Origin: Laburnicola sp. R22_1
Taxonomy: Eukaryota; Ascomycota; Dothideomycetes; Pleosporales; Didymosphaeriaceae
DNA: 64,000 bases
Assembly: GCA_014281115.1 (NCBI GenBank)
Contig: JACONQ010000010.1
Coordinates: forward strand, 372,001 to 436,000
Direction of reading: 5' to 3'
The stretch's first letter is position 1. Every line of letters begins with the position of its first letter. This document shows, in pieces, positions 1 to 9,545 of the stretch. Made by a program: the position numbers and the translations under genes. Below the pieces are notes generated by a model, which was not told the DNA's origin, made no database searches, and worked only from the letters and a program-made list of their open reading frames with translations.

Positions 1-716
1 CACAGTCGATCGCAGGGTGCAGATGAGCAAAAGCGTCGTGAAGATGAACCAGCCCATCAGGTACAAGCCAAAAGCGTTGTCAAACTCAGTTCCAAGCGTC
101 TCGACGATCTGGAAGCCACCTGGGGTCAAAATTATGGCGAAAGAGAGCCAGAAACCGCCGTAGGATGAAAGCGCGGTAGCACCAAAGGTATTACCGACCG
201 CCATTTCCCTACAATGGAGTCAGCACACGTTCACAACCACAAGCATGTTGCTACGTACCACATGCCCGCCATCAGCTGGACGAGACCACCGTAGCCAAAA
301 GCCAAAGCCACGACGATATTGGGGTGCTGAAGGGACCGCGTTCCGACGTTGATGAGAGATAGTACGAAAGTAGTCAGAGCGAACGCTGAGAGACCCAAAG
401 GAGCTGGGTTGGCAAACTTGCGGTTCGGGGCTCTGATGCGAGTAAGTCTTGGACAGGAGAGCCTACGAATGAATCGAGGACATACCGGTACAGACCCGGT
501 TGAAATTCACCTCCGAACGCAGCAAGCCGGTAATCGGGATTGTTGGCAATGTGAGCTAGAGGGTTACCACCTGCGAATACCGTGTAAGTGATTGATTTGG
601 GCGAAGGACGAAGGCGTGGAGAGCGCACCATAATCGTAGGGTTTCCTCTCTTTAGCAACACCATCATGGTCAATGGCGCCAGTACCATTGGTCTGATCAA
701 GGCCCGGGCCACGAGT
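1..716 (-). CDS. GPR1/FUN34/YaaH-family acetate transporter (partial, 3' end outside window)
   Basis: Plasma-membrane transporter of the AceTr family, which takes up acetate and related small monocarboxylates or signals adaptation to them. Readable exons on the minus strand are 629-716, 486-570, 259-432 and <1-208, joined by 50-58 nt introns. The family signature NPLAHIANNPDYR follows directly after a spliced KPYDYG, and hydrophobic segments follow: an N-P-A-P-L-G-L-S loop, a helix containing FGYGGLVQLMAGMW, one containing SSYGGFWLSFA, and LMGWFIFTTLLLICTL at the edge. The exon at 629-716 is preceded by an acceptor and an in-frame stop, so the initiator ATG lies in a further exon upstream (beyond about 740) that I could not place. 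The C-terminus is cut by the window. The family assignment is secure; transport substrate is inferred from the family. Confidence 0.9.
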
Positions 717-3177
717 CTATATGACAGTCAGTGACCGATTTACTTTTCCAAGGTAGATTTGCCAAACGACCGAATCCGTGGCAAGCGTACAGTATCGTTG
801 TGCTCAGTAGTAGTCGCCATGTTGTCACGCAATCAGTATCGAGCAATGACTTGGTGAAGATATGGCGAGCGCAAAGTGCGGTCTGGGGTACAGAAAGGCC
901 TGGGGAGCAGAAATCTAGAGAGGAGGGCACGGTCTGGGGAATTTGGGCCTGATATAGATTCAGGGTCGCCAGTCCGGAGCCCGCTATGAACGGTGTGCCA
1001 GGAGGCATGGCGCCTCTTAAGGTCTCCGCAGCGATGTTAATTAGGTCGAAACAGGAGCTAGCAGGGCCCGTTTGGGGTCCTTTCCCCATCTTCACACCCC
1101 AGGCCGGCTAAAGGCGCGGCCGCGCTCGATATTCGCATGGAATGGCGGATGCTGACCAACGCATTGGCCACCTGTGCGGTGGAGCACCAATGAATAGGGC
1201 CGAGGCCCCGAGTGATGCTGGCAGCTGGACAAAGGAGCTCGAACAGAAAGTGCAGCAGCCGACGGACTTTGCGCGGGTGCGAAATGCGGTCGCGCGAAAG
1301 GCTGCTTTGGCCGCGGGGCGTGAATGAATGTGGAGCAGCGGCACGCCGAAGCTCGTGGGCGATTACAGCATGGCGCGACCATTGCATCATCGTGGCTGCC
1401 ACTCCCATTACTCCGACTTTTGACGCTCAACACGACCACGGCCAAGACCACGACGCCTCGAGCACCACAAGCGGACGGAAGCTTCCAGACTGGACTTGTG
1501 CATGCGCTTACAATATGTACATACTTTCGGCTGTGATAGCATACATATCCGGCCATGGCTATGCCACATTGTTGCTTGCATGGCCTCCGGTCATTTGGCG
1601 TAGAAGGGCGCGAGACGAACGGCATCGGTGCCGAGGCGTCAGAACCGCAATAACAAACATTGTGTCCTGCTGCCCGTCTCTCGCACGTAGTTGGCGCCGG
1701 TGCTTGCGGACAGCTGTTTTCACCCACCAGCTTGCAACGACATTGCTTTGCAGCTCGTCGTCGACGACCAGCCGCTCAAGGTAATCATGTGTGCCGGAAG
1801 TAGCGGGATCATCGCACAGTAAGCCGCTTGATACGGCACCGGCGGGAGAAAATCGTACATTTGCGTTGCGAAGTGTGGAGCAGGCATGGTGCATGCTAAG
1901 CTTCCACAAGAGTCTCGGCGTTAGCCATGCCGCGAGCATGACATTCCGTCCACATGGCCCCGATCTATCGTGGAGCGCCAGTGACTTCTGATGCTTCTCA
2001 GATCTGGATCACGCAGGGTCACTAGCCCAGGGTCCAATCTGGTGTTTGCCCTGTGATCTGGTGTTCGGGACTTTGACTGCCACGCGTGGGGACCTAGAGT
2101 CGTTCTGGGGCTCCAGTCATTTCGGAAACGGCGGCACTATTCGACCCAGCGGTAGCAGTCAGCGCTCACCGGGTTTTCGATGCATGCAAGGCTCTGCGCG
2201 TCCGTCCAGGATATCAGCGGCATCGGTTGCCTATGTGGTATGTTGTTCCGGGTGCTCCACATCTACGGCTTATTAATCTCAAATCAATCCGTTGGAGCGA
2301 TCTGTACGTGCAAGCTGTAGAGAGCGCTGGATGCGAGCCGGAACACACCTAGAGTGATAGATCCATGAGGGCTTGACTTGGGCCGGTACAAGACCTGTAT
2401 GGATAGCCACACGCGCTCATCATGTTCCATGCAGTTCGCAAATTAGCCTAATCCCTAGTCATCTATATTGACTGGACACTATTGGCGAAGGCATGTTTGC
2501 CGTCCGAAATTGCGAGTCGAGGTTCAGTGAGCAATAAACATTTGAATAGCCAAGCACGTTTCGCAGAATTGGCAACGTCTCGTCCACCGCTTACTTCCTC
2601 GAGTCCGTTGTGCTCTTAGCCTCGAGAGAGTCGCATCGTCGCTCGTTGGTCGAGCGCACAGGCGAGCCGCACAGAAGGACGACTGCATCCAGACATGGGA
2701 TGTTATCAGCTAATGTCGCACGACAGTCTCTCACCAAAAGGCCTTTGTCCTGGAGTTGCCGAATGCAATGTGCAGTGATGGAGTTAGGTACGAGCTTTCT
2801 ATTCTGTCAGTTCAGAGGGAGGTGTGTGCGAAGACTTTGGGTGGCGTCTGCTAAGGATCCCTGCCGGCTTGGTACCTTGGCCTCGCTACTAGCTGTCGTC
2901 GTAGGCAGAAGGGCGCGGTGTTCTCGTTCACCGAGATATGCAACATTTCCATAGAAATGTGAAAGACGCGATGGTTGTGAGAGAAGTGAAAAAGGTGCTC
3001 TGCTCTCGCTGGGGGGCACGCGCGGGGGACGCGCTATGACCCCGCAAGTGCAGGTGCAGCGGGGACCTCGCTCCCCGATGACGCGCGAAGCTCAGCGCGG
3101 CTTCCTTCCAGAGCTCGATTGCTGCCTGTCAACCTCACAATTGCTCTTGCCGATTACATCCACCACCACCCGCAACC
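717..3177. other. Intergenic region without a recognisable gene
   Basis: About 2.4 kb between the divergent acetate transporter (-) and the AAA ATPase (+). It must hold the first exon of the transporter and both promoters. Several overlapping open frames occur on both strands at 1.1-1.9 kb, but none has a recognisable domain, sensible composition or splice-linked continuation. I see no RNA gene and no inverted or tandem repeat here. Confidence 0.6.
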
Positions 3178-4842
3178 ATGACGGGCAGCCACGCGCACGG
3201 CGGCTACGGCGACGAAACAGCGCGAGAGTACTACCATCACTCGTCCGCCCAGCGCGTCAACACAGACATCGTGCTCATCCAAGCTCTCCGCAACCAGTAC
3301 CGCGACCTGAACCTCGTCATCGCGCCCCAGGGCGCCCTCAACCTCCTCGCGTACGCCTCCGCCGGCTTCGCGACCGTCACGCCGCTGCAAGACGCCATCT
3401 CAGATCCCGTCTACGGCGCACTCTCCTGGCGCTCCTATCACCCGCCGTCGCGGCGGCTGGACAACAGTCCTGGCGTCTTCTCTGAGCGTGTGCTGTTTGG
3501 CAAGTACCTCTACAAATGGAGGGACCAAGAGCTCATAGTGTACATTGCGAGCGGGAGGGACGGCGGCGCATCTTTATACGAAGTCACAAACCACTATATC
3601 CTCTCTCACGACACACACAAGGTGGACGAGCTGATGCGCGAGGCAACAGTGTGGGGCCAGGAGCTTCATGACGAGGTCTGGGTCTTTGACCAGGGCTATT
3701 GGCAGAAGAGTCGCGAGCTGTGGAGCTCTGTTCAGAAGAGCAATTGGGAAGACGTCATACTCGAGGAGGGCATGAAGAAGCAGATTATCGGCGATGTCGA
3801 GAACTTCTTCGATGGACAGGAGACATATCACAATCTGAAGGTGCCCTGGAAGCGGGGCATCATCTATTATGGCCCGCCCGGAAATGGCAAGACGATCAGC
3901 ATCAAGGCCATGATGCATAGTCTGTACCAGCGTGGCACCGGCGGTAACAAGAAGCTCTCAGTGCCCACGCTCTATGTGCGGACTCTGTCCTCTTTCGCGG
4001 GTCCAGAATATTCCCTTCAATCCATCTTCGCAAAAGCCCGTCAGGTGGCCCCTTGCTACCTCGTCTTCGAGGACCTCGACTCCATCGTCAACGACCACGT
4101 CCGCTCCTACTTTCTCAACGAGGTGGACGGTTTACGCTCGAATGACGGCATCCTCATGGTAGGTTCGACCAATCACCTCGAGCGTTTGGACCCAGGCATT
4201 TCCAAGCGACCGAGTAGGTTCGACAGGAAGTATTATTTCCCAAACCCAGACTATGAGCAGCGAATCCAGTACGCCAAGTACTGGCAAGGCAAGCTCAAAG
4301 ACAACGACACCATCGACTTCCCAGACGACCTGTGTCCGGCCATCGCGAAGATTACTGACAAGTTTTCCTTTGCATACATGCAGGAGGCTTTCGTCGCCAG
4401 CTTGCTCGCTATCGCCTCGCGAGGCAGTAAAGATGCAGAGCAGGTCGAGCAAGAGGAGCGACAATACGCTGGACGGTCGGATCCCCTTAAGGATACAAAA
4501 TTCTTCGATCTGAACCCCATGCAGTGGGCAATTACAGGCGCTGATTCAGACCTCGACAAGCTTGTTCTATGGAAAGAGATACAGAAGCAGGTCAAGATTC
4601 TACGTGAAGAGATGGACGAAAAGGCGCAGCAAGACAGTACTGCCGCTGCAGCGCAGGCTGTATCCGCACTTGGGAGTGGCGTAGCTGATGAGCGCAGGCA
4701 TGAGGATGCGTTGGGAAACATGGCCGCCGGGTTTAGGGACGAGCTGGATGCGCTGCTGCATGATCCTAGTCGTGAAAAGGTGGTTGATATAGTACAACGG
4801 GCGACATCTTCCACTGGGCGGTTTACTGGGTTCTCCTTGTGA
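3178..4842 (+). CDS. Bcs1-like AAA ATPase (cytosolic-type, single exon)
   Basis: A 554-residue single-exon protein with one AAA domain. Walker A GPPGNGKT is at residues 232-239, Walker B YLVFEDLD at about 294-301, the sensor-1 Asn in GSTNHLERLDPG near 332, and an arginine-finger region SRFDRKYYFP near 345-354. The AAA core and the SKRPSRFDRKY region resemble the Bcs1 clade. The N-terminus, though, has no transmembrane helix or mitochondrial presequence; residues 20-190 form a soluble-looking domain also seen in a widespread family of uncharacterised fungal AAA proteins. It is therefore unlikely to be the true Bcs1 that inserts the Rieske protein. The last ~90 residues are charged and Ala-rich and look disordered. 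The ATG follows a short pyrimidine/CACC-rich leader and is the first in frame. ATPase activity is well supported; substrate is unknown. Confidence 0.88.
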   Translation: MTGSHAHGGYGDETAREYYHHSSAQRVNTDIVLIQALRNQYRDLNLVIAPQGALNLLAYASAGFATVTPLQDAISDPVYGALSWRSYHPPSRRLDNSPGVFSERVLFGKYLYKWRDQELIVYIASGRDGGASLYEVTNHYILSHDTHKVDELMREATVWGQELHDEVWVFDQGYWQKSRELWSSVQKSNWEDVILEEGMKKQIIGDVENFFDGQETYHNLKVPWKRGIIYYGPPGNGKTISIKAMMHSLYQRGTGGNKKLSVPTLYVRTLSSFAGPEYSLQSIFAKARQVAPCYLVFEDLDSIVNDHVRSYFLNEVDGLRSNDGILMVGSTNHLERLDPGISKRPSRFDRKYYFPNPDYEQRIQYAKYWQGKLKDNDTIDFPDDLCPAIAKITDKFSFAYMQEAFVASLLAIASRGSKDAEQVEQEERQYAGRSDPLKDTKFFDLNPMQWAITGADSDLDKLVLWKEIQKQVKILREEMDEKAQQDSTAAAAQAVSALGSGVADERRHEDALGNMAAGFRDELDALLHDPSREKVVDIVQRATSSTGRFTGFSL

Positions 4843-5229
4843 GACGGAGGAGGCGTTCTATATCGGGTTTTCTGGGCAAGGTCGACTGTGGCAGTAAAAG
4901 GATCCTACAGCACTAGGACAAAAGTGTAATCACAATGTGCTACTAGGGTAGGAAATACAAAGTTTAATACTGAATCTTCTTTCCTGCAGCTGTATGTACG
5001 TGGTTAAAATGAGATGCGTTGTTCATGTCAGAGGGGCATAGGTGATCAGCGAGAGCTTTGACGTGATCGCATAATAAAGTTACTGGACAAAGGTTTGAGT
5101 ACAGTTGGCCTTGGTATTGCTCATCCTGGGGCAACACGTGGCACTCAGACGGTTCCGAATCTTCGTCCTAGCACTGCAACAACATGCATCACCTTAACGC
5201 TAACGTGGGAAAATGATGAATAGGACTTT
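4843..5229. other. Convergent 3' intergenic region with repeat arm
   Basis: Short spacer between two convergent genes. It carries the left arm of an imperfect inverted repeat (about 5080-5144, ending TCCTGGGGCAACACGTG) whose partner lies at about 6607-6671 on the other side of the phosphoesterase gene. It also holds a segment around 5184-5215 (ACATGCAT...GCTAACGTGG) that recurs in direct orientation near 6475-6515. No gene is visible. Confidence 0.55.
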
Positions 5230-6309
5230 TCAACAGCGCTTCACTTCACTATCTACCTGCACCCGATCGATGCTACCACATTCTCCACCACCACTACCCT
5301 CCCCCTTCGTGACCTTAAGATCCAACTCGACAACCCACGGCGCATTCGTAGCCTCCCCCTCGTCATCCATAACCGCCGCATTCACCATGAGCGTCTGCCC
5401 CCTCTCCCTCCTAAACGCCTCCGCCGACCCTGGCGACAAACTCGCATACCCCTTCCTCCTCGCCTGATTCTTCCCCACCCACTCCTTCGCAAGCGCAACA
5501 ATGCAATCCCCGCCTTCTTCTCCCCCCACCGTCTTCCTCCCCTGGTCGTCGTCGTAGATAATTTTCTGCGCCCCATACCCCCGATGCACATGCCCGAAAC
5601 AATGCAACCGCGGACGCGTCCGCGCGATAGCCCGCCGAAGATGCTCGCACCCCGCGCTCCTCCCGTCGCCCGTGTCGTCGAGAATGTATTTCGGCGGACC
5701 ATGCGTCATGACGATGTCGACGCCTTGGGGAATCCGCGACGTTTCGCTCGCGACGTTGGTAGCCCACGAGGGCATTGAGTCAGACCCGTTGAAGCGGTCT
5801 TGACACGAGGGATATTGGAACGCGGACGAGCCGTGTTGCGGTGTCCAAGGTGAGGCGTAGAGCGTAAACGAAGCGCCCGAGGGGAGGGTGAAGGTGTGTG
5901 TTCCTTCGTCCAGGACGCGGATTGTGGGGTGGGAAGCGATGTGGCTTGTCGCTTCGGAGTGGGCGGTTGGTGAGCCCCCTTGGGAGAGGTAGTAGCTTTT
6001 GTCGAGGGAGATTTCGTGGTTCCCTGGGATGACGAGTTTGAGGGGGCAGCGGATGTTGGAGAGGGCGTTTAAAGCTGCTTGGATGCTTTCTGGGGACCCG
6101 TCTTCGGTTATGTCGCCGCAGTGGAGGAGGACGTCGCATTCTGGTGTGGAGGAAAGAATGGCGTCGTGCGTGTCCGATATGATGAGGAAACGGACGGGTT
6201 TGGTGGTAGAATCCTCATCGCCTTCGGGGCTGGAATGGTGCCGCTTTGAAGGGAGGGCGTCTTTGGGCGTGGACGGGCGGTCACGCTTCAGCGGTCGAGA
6301 CGATTCCAT
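5230..6309 (-). CDS. Calcineurin-like metallophosphoesterase (MPPED/UPF0046 type)
   Basis: Single-exon protein of 359 residues if translation starts at the ATG at 6309 (MESSRPLKRD...). An in-frame ATG 77 codons upstream would add a low-complexity leader that overlaps probable 5' UTR. The metallophosphatase motifs are complete: SDTHD (about 45-49), CGDITEDG (64-71), GNHE (96-99), a THGPP motif and GHVH near the C-terminus, which together bind a two-metal centre. This arrangement matches the small MPPED1/MPPED2-like hydrolases, whose physiological phosphodiester substrates are poorly defined in fungi. Residues 1-40 are basic and Ser/Pro-rich, probably disordered. The gene is flanked on both sides by related repeat segments, which is unusual for a housekeeping gene. 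Confidence 0.88.
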   Translation of the reverse strand: MESSRPLKRDRPSTPKDALPSKRHHSSPEGDEDSTTKPVRFLIISDTHDAILSSTPECDVLLHCGDITEDGSPESIQAALNALSNIRCPLKLVIPGNHEISLDKSYYLSQGGSPTAHSEATSHIASHPTIRVLDEGTHTFTLPSGASFTLYASPWTPQHGSSAFQYPSCQDRFNGSDSMPSWATNVASETSRIPQGVDIVMTHGPPKYILDDTGDGRSAGCEHLRRAIARTRPRLHCFGHVHRGYGAQKIIYDDDQGRKTVGGEEGGDCIVALAKEWVGKNQARRKGYASLSPGSAEAFRRERGQTLMVNAAVMDDEGEATNAPWVVELDLKVTKGEGSGGGECGSIDRVQVDSEVKRC

Positions 6310-6744
6310 GGTTTTCGAGAGAGGTTTGTAGGTTCTCTTTTGAGGGTGGAAAAGGATTGCGAATCTCTTTCGATGGCGAAACGTTGGAATGTTGGAATTT
6401 TCGATGGCAGAAGAGTGTGGGAGTGTGGGAAACTGGACTGGAATGTTTTCAGTGGGAAACGTCTTTATATATGGACATGCATGTGATCCGTCTTCGCTGC
6501 TAACGTGGCAAAATCTAGAATTTATTGGGGCTATGGGCAAAAATTTCGGCCCCTCCTCACCGACAAAAACATGTTGGTTGTAACGCTTGTTGGGGCAAAA
6601 GTCAAAGTGCTACGTGTTACCCCAGGATGAGTGATCCGAAGGCCGAAGGTACGCAAACTTTTGTCCTGCAGCTGTAGGTAAGCCTGTCCTCTATGTGTAA
6701 CGCCATGCTAAGTCCAAAATGCACCGCACGTCATTGTCCCAGGT
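6310..6744. other. Intergenic region: promoter of the phosphoesterase gene plus repeat arm
   Basis: Contains the 5' region of the phosphoesterase gene and the right repeat arm (about 6607-6671, starting GTGCTACGTGTTACCCCAGG), an inverted, diverged copy of the sequence at 5080-5144. No coding signal of its own. Confidence 0.5.
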
Positions 6745-7590
6745 CTAAAAAGGCACATCCATGTCCTCGACGCTTTCTTCGTTCTCCCCCCCGTTTTCCG
6801 CCTTGTGCAACACGTCTTTTATGAAACCTATTAACGCGGCAACATACGTCTTCTGCGTCGTCAGAAAGTGCCCCCCAGGGTGATACACCACCCGCCCCGC
6901 ACTCTCCTCGCACCTCTCGACCAACGCTAGACTCCGCGCCTCCTCCACAACTGCATCCAGTGTCCCTAGGAAGTGCAACATCGGCGTCGCAATCTTGGGC
7001 TCGTAGAAGCCCCGATATAAATCCACACCTCTCGCCGCGAATGCGGAATAGCTGACGGCGAACTTCAGAGGCGCGTGGATCGTCTCCCGGGTTTGCTCCG
7101 GATCGACGGTGAAAGATGGCGGGTACGACATTCCGCCTTCCTTGGACAGCGCCTCGAACGCAGCGCGACGCTCAGGCTCAAGCAGCGACGCTAGCATCGC
7201 CGCCATGGCGCCGCCCTGCGAGAAGCCTATCACCCCGTCGAACGGGCCCTCCTCTTTCAGCACGCTAGCCAGTTTCCCTAAGCCTAGCTCTAGGCCATCG
7301 TAGCGGTAGGGCTCGCCGTCGTCTTTCCGCCGCCACCATGCCCAATTGTCGCTCTCTTCCTGTTCGTCGTCCTCAGCGGCCTTGGAAGCGTCCGAGGGGG
7401 TGGGGAAAGGTATGTCGGCGTGTGCGAGGCGTATGGGCGCGGTCGGGTACGCGAGAGATATCCCGGCTGGGAAGGCTTTTAGGAGGCTTTTCTCGAGCGC
7501 TCGGGTTTTGGCACGGAAGGAGGGGCCGGACTGGGTAAAGCCATGGAGCATAAGGATCTTTATGGGCCGGGAGGGGGCCGGAGCGGCCAT
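6745..7590 (-). CDS. FSH1-family serine hydrolase
   Basis: Alpha/beta hydrolase of the fungal FSH1/FSH2 family (related to human OVCA2), soluble hydrolases whose natural esters are unknown. From the ATG at 7590 the product is 281 residues: the first strand and oxyanion region KILMLHGFTQSGPSF lies near the N-terminus, the nucleophile elbow GFSQGG holds Ser124, FLGTLDAVV supplies the Asp, and HPGGHFLTTQ the His, so the catalytic triad is complete. The frame is open a further 54 codons to an ATG at 7752, which would add an Arg-rich leader that could target mitochondria. I prefer 7590 because it begins immediately before the conserved domain. The upstream ATG sits within 10 bp of the inverted repeat of the transposon at 7755-9545, so the promoter must lie inside or beyond that element. 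Confidence 0.88.
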   Translation of the reverse strand: MAAPAPSRPIKILMLHGFTQSGPSFRAKTRALEKSLLKAFPAGISLAYPTAPIRLAHADIPFPTPSDASKAAEDDEQEESDNWAWWRRKDDGEPYRYDGLELGLGKLASVLKEEGPFDGVIGFSQGGAMAAMLASLLEPERRAAFEALSKEGGMSYPPSFTVDPEQTRETIHAPLKFAVSYSAFAARGVDLYRGFYEPKIATPMLHFLGTLDAVVEEARSLALVERCEESAGRVVYHPGGHFLTTQKTYVAALIGFIKDVLHKAENGGENEESVEDMDVPF

Positions 7591-7754
7591 GATGCGCGAG
7601 CGGAGGAGGCTGTCGAGCTTCGTGGGACGGATGTGGCGTGGCACGAGGCGGCGGGTGGGCACGTAGCGTGGTGGAGAGAACGCTTGTGAATTGTTGGAGG
7701 TGCATAGTGTAGTCGGAATTCGGAATGGCCATGTCCGTTGGGATTGCGTCACGA

Positions 7755-7856
7755 ATTGGACTAAGCTCGGCTATATAGATTCCGCGCACATAGGGTTTCC
7801 GCGCATCCCACCCAAACACGCACCCCTCAGAAAACACGCGATATCTCCCAACGCTC
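7755..7856. repeat. Left terminal inverted repeat of the pogo-like element
   Basis: Pairs with 9458-9545 in inverted orientation. Apart from a ~19-bp insertion after ATTCCGCGCAC and a few substitutions and a small indel near the inner end, the two arms match along their length. Part of the inserted segment (TTTCCGCGCAT) echoes the adjacent TTCCGCGCACA, so it may be a local slippage duplication. Confidence 0.85.
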
Positions 7857-7858
7857 TA

Positions 7859-9451
7859 TTACAATTGCCACGTAGTACACATAGACTGTAGAGTAGCTGC
7901 TGCTGTAGCTGCTGCTACTGTTTCTGCAGCTCTTTCTATAGTGGATCTACTCTGTTGAGCAGCTGAAGCCTCAGCTGCGCGCATAGCCTCTATGATAGTC
8001 TCTACTTCTGCAAAGCGTTGATTTGGGTCTATCTGAACGCGCTTTCGTGGCCGGTGAGAGCTAGCAGTCTGTAGATGATACTCAAGGCGTCTTTTCTCTG
8101 ATTCTAGCCCTGCAGCTCTAGCATTCGCAGCTGCTAGTGCCTTACCTGCTTTTTGTAGGAGGAGCCGGGTCCTACGACCTAGGTTTTCGAGGCTCTGGAC
8201 GTCGCGCTGCGCCAAGTAGAGACCCCGAGGGCCTTGAGGGGTAGAGAGGAAGCTCTGAGGCTGCTGCTGAGGCTGCTGCTGAGGCGTAGGCGTCGTGGGC
8301 CTCTGAGAGACCTGCGACGAGCTAAGTACGTGATTAATGTTGAATGGGCAGATACCAGCAGCCTGCCAACTAGCTCGAATCACACGCTCTGTGAAGCTTT
8401 CCTCCCTAGCTTGATAGTAGCAGGCAATAAAGCGCTCCTTCTTAACGGGCGCGGCGTCGTCGAGCGATGCGAGCTCCTGGATCTGGCGTCGGTAACTAGA
8501 CTTAATTACCGAGAAAGGAGCGAGATCAAGAGGCTGTAAGACGTGAGAGGAGTGCGCAGGTAGGTATAGGAGCTCGATTTGATGCTGTTTACAGAGCCAG
8601 AGGAACTTAATATTAATATAGCTGCCGTGGCCGTTGAGGATAAGGAGGCGGTACTGGCTATCACCTACAGCCGTCTCAGGGATGAATATGCGCTGTAGCC
8701 ACTCAACGCCTATCGCTTTTGACGTCCATCCATTCTCAGAGGTTGTATAGAGCCAGCTAGGTACGCAGGACGAGGGGAACCAGGTAGTCTGTAGGCTTTG
8801 GCCCTTAAAGATGACTGCGCAGCGTAGTTTCCGCCCTATTGCTGATACGCACTTAATTATAGAGACCCACTCGCGATTCTCTGGAGACCGAATGTAAGCC
8901 TTCTTTTTCTGGCTACTAGAGAGTACTCTAGTGTTTGTACATACTCCTAGAGCAAGCCCTGTCTTATCCATATTCCAGATATCCTCATTGCGTATATTTA
9001 GGCGCTTTCTAGTCCTCTCAAAGAGCTCTAGAAAGGCGCGCACCTGCTCTGGAGTCGCTGCCTCAGCTCTCTGAGCCTCTAGCTTTCTACCGACTACTGA
9101 GGCGACGCGTGGCTGGCGCCGGATGAAGTGTGAGAGCCAGAGCTTGCCAACAGGCTGATTGTCGCCGTTCATACGCAGGATTCGATTCGCTATTTCTTGA
9201 GCGCGAGCGTGTGAGGGAGGGCAAGCGCGCGCATCTTCTTCGAGGATCCACTCTACTAGGAAGTCTTCCTGTAGAGGAGTCAGCCGCTGCTGATGTTGAT
9301 GGCTAATCGCGCTATTTGTTGTGCCGTTGATTCGATCGCGTAAAGTAGATGGAGGGATGCCGTACGCCTTTGCAGCTGCGCGCTGGCTAGTATAAAGGCC
9401 TGTAATAAAATCACTAATAGCTGATTGTATAGCTGCCTCACGAGCGTCCAT
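7859..9451 (-). CDS. Pogo/Fot1-type transposase with substituted catalytic Asp
   Basis: A 530-residue single-exon transposase. The N-terminus has a pipsqueak-type helix-turn-helix (AAAKAYGIPPSTLRDRING) followed by a CENP-B/Tc5-type DNA-binding region (about 55-125, ending WLSHFIRR). The DDE_1 core follows. First acidic residue: D162 in WNMDKTG. Second position: LLILNGHGS, where this family has D-G-H-G, so residue 273 is Asn (codon at 8633-8635, AAC). Third: D309 in LQPLDLAPF, giving D-x110-N-x35-D. The C-terminal ~150 residues are Gln/Pro-rich followed by a coiled-coil-like stretch. The open frame is intact, but loss of the second metal-ligand Asp predicts no strand cleavage. A single G-to-A change (GAC to AAC) explains it. 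Confidence 0.9.
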   Translation of the reverse strand: MDAREAAIQSAISDFITGLYTSQRAAAKAYGIPPSTLRDRINGTTNSAISHQHQQRLTPLQEDFLVEWILEEDARACPPSHARAQEIANRILRMNGDNQPVGKLWLSHFIRRQPRVASVVGRKLEAQRAEAATPEQVRAFLELFERTRKRLNIRNEDIWNMDKTGLALGVCTNTRVLSSSQKKKAYIRSPENREWVSIIKCVSAIGRKLRCAVIFKGQSLQTTWFPSSCVPSWLYTTSENGWTSKAIGVEWLQRIFIPETAVGDSQYRLLILNGHGSYINIKFLWLCKQHQIELLYLPAHSSHVLQPLDLAPFSVIKSSYRRQIQELASLDDAAPVKKERFIACYYQAREESFTERVIRASWQAAGICPFNINHVLSSSQVSQRPTTPTPQQQPQQQPQSFLSTPQGPRGLYLAQRDVQSLENLGRRTRLLLQKAGKALAAANARAAGLESEKRRLEYHLQTASSHRPRKRVQIDPNQRFAEVETIIEAMRAAEASAAQQSRSTIERAAETVAAATAAATLQSMCTTWQL

Positions 9452-9457
9452 TTTGCC

Positions 9458-9545
9458 GAGCGTTGTTGAGAGATATCGCGTCTTTTCTGAGGGGTGCGTG
9501 TTTGGGTGGGGTGCGCGGAATCTATATAGCCGAGCTTAGTCAAAT
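9458..9545. repeat. Right terminal inverted repeat of the pogo-like element
   Basis: Inverse complement of the left repeat at 7755-7856 without the extra ~19 bp. It begins a few bases upstream of the transposase ATG, so the transposase promoter is inside or next to this repeat, as is usual for Fot1-type elements. Confidence 0.85.

Larger units (their letters stand above)
7755..9545. mobile_element. Pogo/Fot1-like DNA transposon with long inverted repeats
   Basis: A ~1.8 kb element bounded by matching inverted ends. The left end runs from about 7755 to 7856 and the right from about 9458 to 9545; both contain GACTAAGCTCGGCTATATAG, ATTCCGCGCAC, CCCACCCAAACACGC and ACCCCTCAGAAAA in the same order. 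The left repeat carries an extra ~19 bp (about 7791-7808) absent from the right one. The inside is filled by one transposase gene. A clean TA target duplication cannot be seen at the boundaries, so the exact ends are uncertain by a few bases. It lies just upstream of the FSH1-like gene. Confidence 0.85.

Noticed and set aside
1092..1784. Overlapping open frames on both strands between 1.1 and 1.8 kb
   Set aside because: No domain, composition resembles random translation, no splice context; treated as intergenic.
3178..4842. True mitochondrial Bcs1 (Rieske translocase)
   Set aside because: The AAA core is similar but the N-terminal transmembrane helix and mitochondrial presequence are missing, so it is called Bcs1-like only.
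5230..6540. Longer 436-residue form of the phosphoesterase
   Set aside because: The extra 77 residues are low-complexity and precede the ATG at 6309, after which the family-like sequence begins; kept as an alternative start only.
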